From contig JABSSL010000016.1 in the NCBI GenBank assembly GCA_013214355.1, positions 62,001-126,000 of the forward strand: 64,000 nucleotides of DNA. The letters are read 5' to 3'. The position numbers and the translations under genes were made by a program. The notes under the pieces are model-generated. The model ran no database searches and was not told where the DNA came from. It was given only the letters and a program-made list of their open reading frames with translations. The first letter of the stretch is position 1, and each line of letters starts with the position of its first letter. Below are positions 17,454-29,400 of the stretch, in pieces. Origin of the DNA: Saprospiraceae bacterium (GTDB taxonomy: Bacteria > Bacteroidota > Bacteroidia > Chitinophagales > Saprospiraceae).

Positions 17454-18593
17454 TCACCCTTCGCGCAGAGCCTCTCCCAATAACTTCAAGAAATCATTCC
17501 AAACCACATATTTCCCTTCCGGCGGATTTTTATCATCGCCCATTCTTACTACGACCATATTCCAGGAGGGAATGAGGGCACAAACATTGTGATTCAATCC
17601 GCTCATGTAAGCTACATCCAATGGCACATCAGGCATTCGACTGAGTCCATCCGGACTATTGACCCACCAATTAAAGCCGTAAGAGCCAGAGCCGCGTGCA
17701 CTAGCTCGATCTCCAGGAAACACGGGAATCTCAGCTGGCACCTGGTTTTGCAAAGCCATTTTACACCAAGTACTATCCAGCAGTTGTTGGCCCTTCCAGT
17801 TGCCTACATTCAGGTAGAGTTGCCCTATCCTTGCCAATTGCTGGGCATTCACTTTTACCCCTGTGCAGCCATTATTGATGGGAATCCCCTTGGCAGTTTC
17901 CTGCTCGGTCCCCCAAGACCACTCCCCCAAACCGATCGGATCTGTGATCCTTTCCGTGAGGAAATCCTTCAATGGCCGCTCTAAAATATTAGTTAAAACT
18001 CGTCCATACATCATCTGCGCTTCATCCCAATACTCATAATGTGTTCCCGGAGCAAAGTGCGGGACATCAGGATCGTAAGGCGTCCATGACCAATCTGAAT
18101 TTTCATCATTCCAGCGACTGCGTCCCACCGCACTGTAACCAGAAGTCATGGTGGCAAAATGGCGGAAAGTCACGGTGGAATACTGTTCCAGTAATACCGG
18201 CTCATAGTTTGCACAAACTTCGTCCAATTGCACTACCCCATCTTGGATCAACAGTCCGAGGATCGTACTCGTAAATGCTTTTGAGCAAGAGTAGATATTA
18301 TGTGCTTTTCTAGTGCTATCCCCCTCATAAATGAGCTTACCATCTTTCAGGATTACGACTTCTTCGATCCCGTCCGCAAAAGATTTTGAACGGAGAAATT
18401 CCAAGGCCTTTTGCAAACCTTCTTCATCTACCAGCACCGCCTCGGGATTATTCAATTCCTCATCGCCACTCCGAGGTCGTTGCTGCGGTTCAGAAGAACA
18501 GCTGAGTAATAGCAGTAAAGGCAATAATAGAAATGGATAAAAAGCATGCTTTAGCATTAGTCTTTCGTTTATTCTTAAGCGTAAAATGATCAT
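17454..18593 (-). CDS. Serine hydrolase of the beta-lactamase/class C family, lipoprotein
   Basis: A 379-residue protein of the beta-lactamase family (PF00144). The active-site SxxK is at residues 102-105 (NIYSCSKAFTSTILG), the second motif region is TMTSGYSAVG, and the end has the usual core strand (NHNVCALIPSWNMVVVRMG). The N-terminus is a lipoprotein signal with the cysteine at residue 32 (LLLLLSCSS), so the protein is anchored to a membrane facing the periplasm or outside. The ATG at 18593 overlaps the stop of the upstream glycoside hydrolase gene (TAATG), typical of translational coupling; the internal ATG at 18557 gives a shorter, more usual signal peptide. Members include esterases and peptidases; true beta-lactamase action is not implied. 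Confidence 0.85.
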   Translation of the reverse strand: MIILRLRINERLMLKHAFYPFLLLPLLLLLSCSSEPQQRPRSGDEELNNPEAVLVDEEGLQKALEFLRSKSFADGIEEVVILKDGKLIYEGDSTRKAHNIYSCSKAFTSTILGLLIQDGVVQLDEVCANYEPVLLEQYSTVTFRHFATMTSGYSAVGRSRWNDENSDWSWTPYDPDVPHFAPGTHYEYWDEAQMMYGRVLTNILERPLKDFLTERITDPIGLGEWSWGTEQETAKGIPINNGCTGVKVNAQQLARIGQLYLNVGNWKGQQLLDSTWCKMALQNQVPAEIPVFPGDRASARGSGSYGFNWWVNSPDGLSRMPDVPLDVAYMSGLNHNVCALIPSWNMVVVRMGDDKNPPEGKYVVWNDFLKLLGEALREG

Positions 18594-20236
18594 TATTGAG
18601 CCTCCAGCACCAAAATACTGGTCGTATCCTTCCAGGGGCTCCGGTACGGCTTCCAGATATGCCAGTTACTTACTCCCCCATCCTGGAACTCACCCGTAAA
18701 AGGATTAAACCAGGTCGCCTTCAGTTGCTTGTTAGGCGGCTCAGGCAGCACAACATTGGTTTGGTAATTGGTTCCGGGCAGCAGATATAGATACAGCCCT
18801 TGGGCATTGCTCAGGGCGTAGCCACTGGAAGCCAAATTATCGGCACCAATACGGCCATTAGTGGTTAGCTTGGGGCGATGAGGCTGCAGGGTATTGAAAT
18901 CGTATCGCTGAAACAAGGCCTGCAAATGGCGATAGTAATCAAAGCGAGGTGCCTCAAAGTTCTGATCAGGATTCATCGGGTCGAAAATGACGATATTCCA
19001 AGACGTATTTTGCCAATAGTAGGTAGAATATAGACCCGCAAAAATGCACTCATAGTTTCGAATCAAACAAGTCTCTGGACTGATGTAATTGCCGGAGAAA
19101 GAAAGATAAGGCCCTACCTCATACCCACCATGTTCAATATTCATAACCGGTTTATCTGGATGCCGTTGCAAAGCTTCCAGGCTCAGGGAGTATAAATCAT
19201 TCCGCCAATTCTGAATAGAGATAAAATCCACCCGATCTGGTTCCAATCGGCAATATTCATAATCGTGGACTGTAATCAGCCGCTGGTAAGCATCCAATTG
19301 TCGAATTCGTTGTATCCGCTCATTGATATAGGGAATATCACAGCGACCGTAATCTAGCGCTTCCTTCGAAACATCCCAGATCACATTGGGATAAGCCTGG
19401 TAGCGTTTAATAACATAATCGAAGTAGCGATTATCAGCTGTAGAGTACATTGGAGGCCAATTGACCTTTTTATTCCATACATAAATCATCAAATGTGCGA
19501 CAATGCCTTGTTGCAGCAAGTGTTCCATCACGCGATCCAAGTGCTGAAAAAAGGCCAGGTTTAGGCTATCAAAATCCGGCTGCTTATTCCCCCCTGCAAA
19601 GACCGAATAATCAGGAGCACCATACTGATATTTTTGGGGAACATCCGTAGCTGTCTTCCATCCCACATCGTAAGCATAGACATTCATAACCACCTGGTTA
19701 AAGCCATTTGCTTCCACCTCCTTGATGAGCTGTTCCGTCCTCGGGATTCCATTGGGGTTTCCATGGTCCAGAGCAAAGAGCCAATCCAATTCAAAAGCCA
19801 AAGCAAAGTAAGGGGAGCCATCGGCATAGATGAATTTTTGGGGCCGCTCAGGATGGACCTTGATGGGACCTCGAATTTTAGCATTGGTGTTCTCTACAGC
19901 AGAGAGCTGTCCTTCTAAGCCTGCAAGTGCAGCCAAAGACGAGAAAGTACGAAAAGACCACTTGCCCGGAGCAGGAGGCGAGAACCGGATGACAAAGGAT
20001 TGCCCACCATTAAAAAATCCTGGGATCGTATAGCGATCACCATCAGGGCCCAGGAAAACAGCTCCAAAGGTAAGTTCAAAAGGATGTGCCAAAGCCTTTT
20101 CAACCTGGACCTGAAGATCTACCGTCTGGTAGACGGGCACTTGGGTGGGTAGGTCTTCGAATGTTAGCTGGTCTTGGCTCTTAGCTACTGGAGATAACAA
20201 GAAGAAGAAGCAAAATAGGAGCGTACTATTTTTCAT
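18593..20236 (-). CDS. Apiosidase-like glycoside hydrolase (DUF5060 + DUF4038 + collagen-binding-like domain)
   Basis: About 547 residues from the ATG at 20236 (MKNSTLLFCFFFLLSPVAKSQ, a signal peptide); the frame continues upstream to a TTG at 20263. Domains in order: an N-terminal DUF5060 beta domain (about residues 25-110, GAVFLGPDGDRYTIPGFFNGG, SPPAPGKWSFRTFS); a DUF4038 TIM barrel (about 125-410, beginning YADGSPYFALAFELDWLFAL), with candidate acid/base glutamates in VIWDVSKEALDYG and MNIEHGGYEVG; and a C-terminal sandwich (LPGTNYQTNVVLPEP ... ATWFNPFTGE) of the PF12904 type. Relatives cleave apiose or other plant and algal sugars, but the substrate here is unknown. It is coupled by a 1-bp overlap to the serine hydrolase, suggesting joint action on decorated polysaccharide. 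Confidence 0.85.
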   Translation of the reverse strand: MKNSTLLFCFFFLLSPVAKSQDQLTFEDLPTQVPVYQTVDLQVQVEKALAHPFELTFGAVFLGPDGDRYTIPGFFNGGQSFVIRFSPPAPGKWSFRTFSSLAALAGLEGQLSAVENTNAKIRGPIKVHPERPQKFIYADGSPYFALAFELDWLFALDHGNPNGIPRTEQLIKEVEANGFNQVVMNVYAYDVGWKTATDVPQKYQYGAPDYSVFAGGNKQPDFDSLNLAFFQHLDRVMEHLLQQGIVAHLMIYVWNKKVNWPPMYSTADNRYFDYVIKRYQAYPNVIWDVSKEALDYGRCDIPYINERIQRIRQLDAYQRLITVHDYEYCRLEPDRVDFISIQNWRNDLYSLSLEALQRHPDKPVMNIEHGGYEVGPYLSFSGNYISPETCLIRNYECIFAGLYSTYYWQNTSWNIVIFDPMNPDQNFEAPRFDYYRHLQALFQRYDFNTLQPHRPKLTTNGRIGADNLASSGYALSNAQGLYLYLLPGTNYQTNVVLPEPPNKQLKATWFNPFTGEFQDGGVSNWHIWKPYRSPWKDTTSILVLEAQ

Positions 20237-20335
20237 AAAGGCTACGAAACTTAAGATGGACAATGAATCAAAATAAGCATTTCTGGAGGAACCGACTGTC
20301 CCTTCTATGAAAGGTAATCTGCCTCAAATAGAAAT

Positions 20336-20378
20336 AGCCCACCTTCAACATGAAAACCATCAAGTTCGAAGGCGGGCT
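20336..20378 (-). terminator. Rho-independent terminator of the giant gene
   Basis: On the minus strand, AGCCCGCCTTC pairs with GAAGGTGGGCT (one G-U pair), extended by AAC/GTT after a single bulged base, and is followed by the U-rich ATTTCTATTTG. It lies 33 bp past the stop of the 21.8-kb gene. Confidence 0.8.
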
Positions 20379-20410
20379 ACCCCATTTCTACTCTTGCGAA
20401 TTCAATCGAT

Positions 20411-23400
20411 CTATTCCAATTGAATCATCTTCAAAGTATGCGTGTACGGTCCCGCAATTAAGGTGTAGTAAATGATCCCATGCCCTTTGAAAGTACCTGC
20501 ATCTAGCATCACCTCATTCTCTCCCGCAGGGAATTCGTCCATTACCACCTTAAGTAGCTTGCCATTGATATCCGTAAACCGAAGACTGGCTTGCATCTTT
20601 TCTGGTAGCACAAAACGTACCTTGGTCCGTTTGGCAAATGGGTTAGGTTCATTCTGGAAGAGTTGAGCTTTACTCGTAACCGCAGTAGCCGCATTGAACT
20701 TAAGCTCTACATCCATCAGTTCATCTCGCCCGGTATAGGCCTCGGCCTGTAAGTCTTCCCGACTTAAGGAAATGGCCCGACTTAGCTCCGTCGGCTGCAG
20801 CCCCTGGACACGCAATGTTATCAGGGATTGCTCACCCATATCTTTCGCCTTTAGATCATGCCAGCTGACATGGATTAAGCCATCTTTACGCTGCTGCCAA
20901 CCAATATTATCAGGGGTGAGCATACCAGGTTCGAATGACAATAACTCCACAAGTGCAGGATCTACCCGCAAGCTAAACTGGAATCCTCGCAAGGTATCAA
21001 GCCCTGTGGCCCGTAGCGTCAGTTGATGAATCTCCCCTGGCTGAATAGACTGATCATCCAGCGAAATCGAGTAGTCTTCTACATCTGTTCTCTCCTCAAT
21101 CAATTGGAGGGCATTGGTAACAGCGTTGAGATTAACATCTCCTACCTTTACTGCTACAAAGTCTCTATTGAGGTGATCCTCAGCCAGATTATTAAAGCTC
21201 ATCAATTCTGGAAGCTCCTCTAGCCAAGGGTTATCCTGATCAGGGAAATCATAGGATCGATCGATGAATCGCCAACTGGTATTACCCCTAAAATCTGGAT
21301 CAATGCCCAAGATCACTCTTCTCATCAGAATAACATCAATGGTGGTGATAGACTGAGAACGGTTGATGTCAGCAGCAATCATTCGATAAGGGGTAGGAAG
21401 TTTTTGTTCGCCCAAAATGTGCTTACTAATGAGAATCAGATCAAAGGTAGACACCCCATTCAGATAGTTTTCATCCAATATAGGCGTAACAGAATAGTCT
21501 CCTCCAAAGGCTAGGCCAGCAAAGCTGTAGATCCCGTCCGCAGCAGTGATGTTGATTGCTTCCCTTGGACCACTGAGCGACACTTCCACTCCTTCCACTC
21601 TTCGATCATCCTCCGTAGCGATCAAGCCCGCAATAATTCCTTCACCCGGACCATCACATATGCTATTGTTGTCCTGAACACTGACTTGCGTAACGCAGAA
21701 GTCGTAATTCGGTCCCCCAAGGGAACCGTCCAGCTGCACCGCATATGGGTTTTGTGCTTGATCCCAAGCAAAAATCTCGATGGCAAGGGTGCCAGCGTCT
21801 TTGCAGGTTAAAATCAAGTGATCTTGATTAGGATCTGCATCCTCCCCTACTCTATTAATGGAGTAACTAATCGGAGTTGAACAGTCTGGTGCATCACTGG
21901 CAATAAAGTCAGCGGCATAAATAATGGCGGCAGCAAGATCAGCAAATCCATCATTATCTACATCTGTTCCAGGAGCAACTGGCGTTAGTTCTGCCGCCAA
22001 GCCATTGATACAGATCGGCGAAGGTGCCTTGCAATCCACAACCTCAAAGGCTAGGTCACTCTTATTGCGATTTCCACAGCCATCTGTAATTCGGACTTCA
22101 ACGATATGTTTGCCGATAGGATATTCTCCCACCAGCGTGAAGTTCGGAAAGTCTCCCCGCAAAACGGAAGCTGGGTCAAGATCTTGGTCGATTTGACCAT
22201 CGGCATTCATGTCTAAAGCAAGTTCGAGATAGTATTCGCTGAGGGTGCAATTCTCATCAATTGAAAAGGATAAACTAACCTTCGCAGCGCAACTAGCATC
22301 ATTAAGCGTACAGATTGGATCAGGAGCATCATAAACTACCTCGGGAGCATCATTGTCATAGACCTTGATCACCTGGGTATATCTCCAGAATCCAGTAGAT
22401 TGAAGGCTAGGATCTACTATATTACTAGTCCAATGCCCGGTAGGATTGGTCATACCATCGCAGCTGGTTCCTCGGAGTCCGGCTATCGGTTCGGTATTGA
22501 AAGGCAAGCTATCCCGGTCGTAGTAGGTTTGGCCATTTTCCTCAACAATCACCCAAACATCCTCATCACCGGTGACGCCATCACAATCTTCGTCTCGACC
22601 AATAATCACTGCATCAGACTCCCCATCATATTCACACCAGTTGATCACTTGATAAGTCCGCAAGATCTTATAGCATTCATCTCCCGAAGCAGAAAAGAAT
22701 TCGTCTACTACATTTACTGCTAATAGATCGCAGCCCAACTCAATCGTCTGGATGGTATCGATTTCAGGTAGCCCACAGCTAGCGCTGGCATCTTTCGGAA
22801 ATCGAATCATGTAATGGGATCGATCAACAATTTCTATAATCTGATCACAGGTATTGTTTGATCGATTTCCAGCTTGATCGATGGCTTGGAAGTGTCGAAC
22901 TACTCTGCCCGAACCACAATCATTAACGGTGACCGTAGGACTCAATTCTTCCACCATGACATTATCACAATTATCGGAGGTAGTAGCTGTACCGAAGAGG
23001 CTTCCTAATAGTAAGGCATCATTGTAATCCAAATCGTACGGCAGGCTATCACAGGACATCTGTACTGCATGGGGAGGAATACAGAAAGGATTCGCTTTAT
23101 CCTCAATCAATACGTCTAGCCAGCAGATGTTAGTATTACCATGAATATCTACCACCCGTAATTCGATGAGAATAGAATCATTGACATCACAACAATCAAA
23201 TTCCACAAATTCACCCCAATCCCCCATATAAGAAACTATCTCTTCACAGTTGTCATCCACCCGATGCTCACGCCGAACCTCAATCCGGTCAACACCACAA
23301 TTATCGTTACTACCCTCATCAATATCTGTAGCAAAGACCCTAGCGTAGCCTGTTCCATCCACACTAATATGTAGATCATCATTACAGACTGCTGTGGGTT

Positions 23401-26400
23401 CTATCTGATCCTCCACCGTCAATTGGAATCGACAAGATGAGGTTTTACCGCATTCGTCACGACCAACGAAAGTTACTTCATGCGTACCGATCGGTAGCTG
23501 ATGTGCGGTGAAGATTCCGTCAACTACGATCAAATAACCGGCGCTAATACTAGCACTAAACATCGTATTGGAGCAGCCATCTTCTACTGTCGGAACGGGC
23601 AGTGCCACCGTAGCTGTGCAATAAAATGGATCCGTAGAAACGACCAGGTTTTCAGGACAAATGATATCTGGTCCATCAAAGTCTTGGACTTTGATCACCT
23701 GGATGTGTTCCAATGGATTCAGCCCTGGCATAACTGGTTGACAGGAGTTCCTGACCTTCCAAGTACGTAGGATTTCATAACTACCTGGACAAATGTTGAA
23801 AATCTCATCGGACCAGATAAAGGAAGCGGTACAATAGTTAACCCCAAATACATCGGTACTTCCATCTACGGTTGGGTAACCAGTAGCATCCGGATGAGTA
23901 ACCCCGCTATCCTCCTGTACCAGCTCGCAATCCAAGGCAGGAAGATGGAGGTTATCCAAATCTGCGGGGAATTCAATATCCGCTAGATCGAAAGCCTTAA
24001 TTGTAATGACCTGATTGCAAGTGGCCTCATTACCAGCTGCATCTGAAACGGTCCAAACTCGCTTGATGATCACGCGGGGATCATCACACTCATCTTGTTC
24101 ATCAATCAGATCTCGATAAGAGATGGACGCGCCGCCGGGTACACAGGATGTTACAATGGGCTCGCCCAAGAAAATGGGTGAGAGATCGGCATTACAGGAA
24201 ACCGCTGTATCAGCTGGACAAATGAATTCTGGTGCCTGATAGAAATCTATGCTAATCACAGAGCTACAACATTGCCCGGTAACTGGATCACATATTTCCA
24301 CTCGTACGGCCGTCCCTACCTCATCCATTCCCAGTACCGGGCTAGTTGGAATTATCGGAGCATCAGGATCTGTGGTGGCAAATATCGTAATGTCATAATT
24401 ATCGTAACATCGGTAATTTCCTCCTTCCAAAAGCATGTCTGCGGTGACTTTGGCAGTACAATCCGGGCCTAAGGTCAAATGCAAAGAATCATTGCAAACC
24501 ACAATCGGGTTGACAGGAACGTATTCCAATACTTCTACCTCAAAGCTACAGCTTTGACTATTACCTGAAGCATCTTCCACCATGACCATCACCTCCGTAG
24601 TCCCAATCGGGAAAAGGTGATCCAAAGGAGGGTCATAGGTGATGGTAGTAATTCCACAGTTATCATAAGCTACATTCGGTAGCTGTGGCAGACTAACTTC
24701 GCATTCCCCCGCAGCCAACTGCCGTGTGATATCATCTGGGCAATCTAGCACGGGAGGCTCCTCGTCGATGATTGTCACCGTAAATTCACACAGCGTTTCG
24801 TTACCTGCTGCATCTGTCAGGGTATAGCTAACGAGGTTCTCTCCCAAGGGAAAATCTCGCGTTTCCGCTGTACCCCAGTTCATCTCTGCAATCGAACCAT
24901 TACCCAACAATTCTCCATCTGCATCACGGTATTGTACCTCGATGGTCCCACCTGCACAGTTATCAAAGAACACCGGATGCTGCCAGGTGAATTCGTTTTC
25001 ACAAACAAGATAAGCTGTATTTAAGGTTACATTGGGCTGTGCATATGGAATTCTCTTGCTGATTTCGAGGCTCCAACTCAGCAAATTAGCTAGTTCTGTA
25101 TCTAAAGAACCATCATGACCAATGCTTAGTATCCAATCTCCAGCCGCCGGCTCACCGTTCAGCAGCTCCAAACTTTCCAAGGGCTGAAAACTATTGCCAA
25201 AGCTCAATAGTGGACACTGATTACTGATCATAGCAATGACATCACTGTCAAAACTTAAGTCAAAACCTCCAAAACTACCACAGAGATTCGAAGCTAAGTC
25301 TACCTTAGTTCCACTAGGGCTAGTTAAACTAAAGCTTAGGTTACCAAAAGAATTGGTACCTCCCACAATCTTGACATTCAGGTCTGCAATGTCGTATTGT
25401 TCCCCAACTGTAATGATGGATTCAAAACAATCTCCTTCTACAATGGTTTCACCACTGCTTTCTGAATAGGTTTCATATGCCTCATAGGTACCACATTGCG
25501 GTAATTCTGCATCCGTTACGTTCACCTCAAAACTACATTCGTCCCGATGCGGTAGTTGAGCTTGCAAAGCAGTAAGGCTACCATTGCTATTCGCCACTGA
25601 CAATCCTGGGTTCAAGGTCCCAATGGTAATCATTCGACATACCTCCGTTCCTACGAAGTCCGCTTCTGTATCCGTATCCCAAACGGTTGTTCTAATGAGC
25701 CCTGCATCACCCGGGCTGCTTATTCCCGTCCAATCCTCCGAGCTAACGAAGGACAAGGTGCTTTGGTTAAGTCCAAAGAATTGACCTACCACGGCAACAT
25801 CCAAGGTTACCCCGGAGTGACTCAAGATATAGGCCGCAGGCGTAATGGCGGCCAAGTCTGTTACAGCAGGAACATTATAGTAATGATTTGCTGGGTCGTC
25901 TTCTCCTGCTCCAAAGTGCAGAGTCAATACCTCACCTGGTTCTAGGATGGCTCCTCTTGGAACAGCATAAGTTTCACCACCACCATCATATAGACGTTCA
26001 ATAGCCAGGCAACTGACGTCCATAGCAGCAGGTCCATGGTTGGTAACTTCCAGGTAATCGTCAGTCCCCGTGCCGGTGATAAAGGAAGGTACTACTTCCT
26101 GTCCTCCTACGGTAGCTTCTAATTGGTGGGTGACCTCCGAGATCAACAGCAAGGGCTGATCTTGCAGTCGATACTCCACCCTAGTGGTACCTTCAGGGAA
26201 GAAAGAGCCACTAGCATCAGTCATTCCTTGATCGATGAGCCCACCCTGTTCATCCAATAAGCGATATATGACAGAAAGATTATCTGAACAGTTATCATTC
26301 GTGACAGGTGTGAGGCCATCGACTACGGCACCGCAGTCCCCAGCGTCCATATTCACAGATTCGTCTTGTGGACAAATGAGTTCTGGAGCTGCCTTATCAT

Positions 26401-29400
26401 TCACAATGACCTTCCTAAGGCATACCACCTGGTTCCCTGCCACATCATAAGCTGTAAATTCTAGGATCGTAGTCCCAACCGGGAACATATCCCCACTGGT
26501 CAAACCTGTTGTATCGGTTTGAATTACCTGATCCACTGCGCAATTGTCAGCCGCAACAGGCAGACTGAAATTGACAAACGCACCGCACATACCTGGCAAG
26601 GTATTCACCTTAATATCTGGCTGTGGACAGTTGATGAAACTGGGTGAGATGGTGTCAAGCAAGGTCAAGGTTACTCCACAGGTATCGGTGTTACCGAATA
26701 CATCCACCACGGTTAACACTACTTCCAAGGTATCTTCATGTCGAGTACCAAACAATGTACCCGGAGAGGGAATTTGGAAAATGGTGTCTATCGGCGCACA
26801 ATTATCAATCGTCGTCTCAGCAGTGAGGTCAGGCACCTTGCCCACACAGAGATTCTCTTCGGTATAGATCACCTGATCTGGAGGGCAAATAATCTGTGGG
26901 GCACTTTCATCTACTAGGTTAATTTCGTTGGTACAGGTAGCGAAATTACCAGCTTGATCGGTCACCCTGAGATAAACGGTGATTGGAGTTGATAGCAGAT
27001 CGTCCAGTCCAAAGCTTAGTTCAGAGACATAGTTGATGTTATCCAAACTAATTTCAAAGCGCAGATCAGTAGGGTCATCACAATTATCTGTCGTTCCTGC
27101 ATCCAAACGTTCTGGAACCAATAGGTAATCACAATCTGCCCCTACACCAACCGTAATATCCTGGCAAAGGATTTCTGGATCCTCCTTGTCCAGAATTTCA
27201 ATATGGAAAACACAAACATCACTATACCCCAAAGTCGGCTGACTCGGAATGCTAGCTCGCATACTCACCTTTGTTACACCAAGCTCATACATCAAGCCGC
27301 TGGGCTGTCCTGGCAGCCAAGTATCTGAAGGGATGCCATAGGCCCCAGCCCCTTCCAGACGATACTCAATCAAGCTATCCTGCGCACCGGCACAGGTATT
27401 AATAAAGGCAGGTGGGAAATTCACGGTAGCTCGACACCAACCTAGGTCATTCTCCGCTCGAACAGTATCCACTACGGCCGGGCAAATCAACTCCACGAAG
27501 CAATCCAGTACAACTGGTGTTTCCTCATTATCATCTCGGGGATCATCATTTTGGTTTGGATCCGGATCAGAACCATCCTGCGAAACATCGGAAACTGCTG
27601 TACCAAATGGTGTGATCGCCGTACCCGTTACTGAATTCAAATATGGGCCTGGATCCCCACCTGGAGCCACGCGAACGGTTAGGTATATCGCTCCTTCTTC
27701 TCCGGGTACAACAAGCGTTTCATTTTCAAGGATAAGATTGTTGTTTGAAATTCCGTCGTAGTCTTCATTTATGGCAAACTCTTCACTCTCTATACTCACA
27801 ATCATCCAATCTTCAGCCCCAATGAAGGTATTAGCCAAAGTATCTAATAGACTAAGTTTCTCCAGGTCGACATCTCCAAAGTTCTGGGCACGAATCTCAT
27901 AGGTCAGTACATAATAGTCCTCATCATCTAGCGTGGGCCCAAAACTGACCCGTTTTGTGATCCCCAGTAAAGGATTCTCTGCAAAGACAACTGTGGTTGG
28001 ACTTGATTCATCTGGGGTACCGTCAGCGTTTGGATCTGGTTCACTACCATCACTAGAACTATCTTCAATAAGATTATTTCCGGGTGCAATAGCTTCTACC
28101 CGGGCTATATTGTCAAATGGCCCCAAATTGTCTCCACAAAGTGTCACACGCAGCACTAGGAGAATAGCTCCTTTATTACCTACTTCCAAGGGGTCATTAC
28201 CCTCCAACATTTCAAATACAGTAACCCCATCAAAATCATCATCATTAACCGTAAATTTATCACTAGTAATCTCTACAACCTCTATCTGACAAGGCTCTGG
28301 AAAGGTATTGGTCAAAGTGTCAAACACTTGGATATCTTCCAATCCTACAGTACCAAAGTTTTCAATATTGAATTCATAAGTGATATCGAATGAGCCATCA
28401 GAATTGGTTACTGCCTCTACCACATTTTTCGCAATGCCGATTTGGGTAACTTGTTCGAAGGCAATGATTGTTGGTCCATGTTCCTCTGGATTTTCATCTC
28501 CGTTAGGATCAGGATCAGATCCTGATGTAGAAGTATCTCTAATGTCCTCTCCAGTGGGAGAAACTGCATCTACATAGGCAAGGTTAAAGAATGGTCCAAC
28601 GTTGGTTCCACAATTCTCAATTAGCAGTTTCACCAATATTGCCCCTTTCTCTCCTACCTCTAGATCATCCGAACCAATCAACAGATTGAAATCACTAGTT
28701 CCATCAAAATCCGCATTAACGGAAAATTGTCCACTTGTGATAGTCTGCACTATCGGTTCGCAAGGCCCAGGGAAGGTTAAATTAAAGGAATCCACCAACT
28801 GGATACTATCTAAATTCACGTCACCAAAATTCTCAATATTGAATTCATAGGTCACCGTAGCCGAACCATCGGAATGGTTAATCACTTCAACTGCTCGTTT
28901 GGAAACACCAATGATTGGGTTTTCTTCAAACTCAAACTCCGTTGCTGCATCATTATCATCCGTTTCGCCATCGCCATCGGGATCAGGTTCACTACCGGTC
29001 TGGGAAACATCCATAACATCTTCTCCCGTTGGTGTTTTGGCCGTACCAATAGCATGATTCGTAAAGGGTCCTAAATCCGTACAAGAACCGACCGTGAGAT
29101 CGATGTAAATCGCCCCTTCGTTCCAGTTCTTCAACTCATCATCTCCCCGTAGCAATTCTATATCATCTATGCCATCATAGCTATCATTTACTGTGAATTC
29201 CTCACTAGATAAACCATCGATGGTCCAATCGCAATCCGTATCGAAGACATCTTCTAGGTCATCCGTCACTTGCAGGCTATCCAAGTTGATATTGCCATTG
29301 TTCTCTACTCGTATTTCAAAGGTTAAGCTGTAGGTGCCATCACCATTGGAAAGGGGCCCTTCTGAGACACGTTTGGCCAAGCCTAATATTGGATCTTCAC

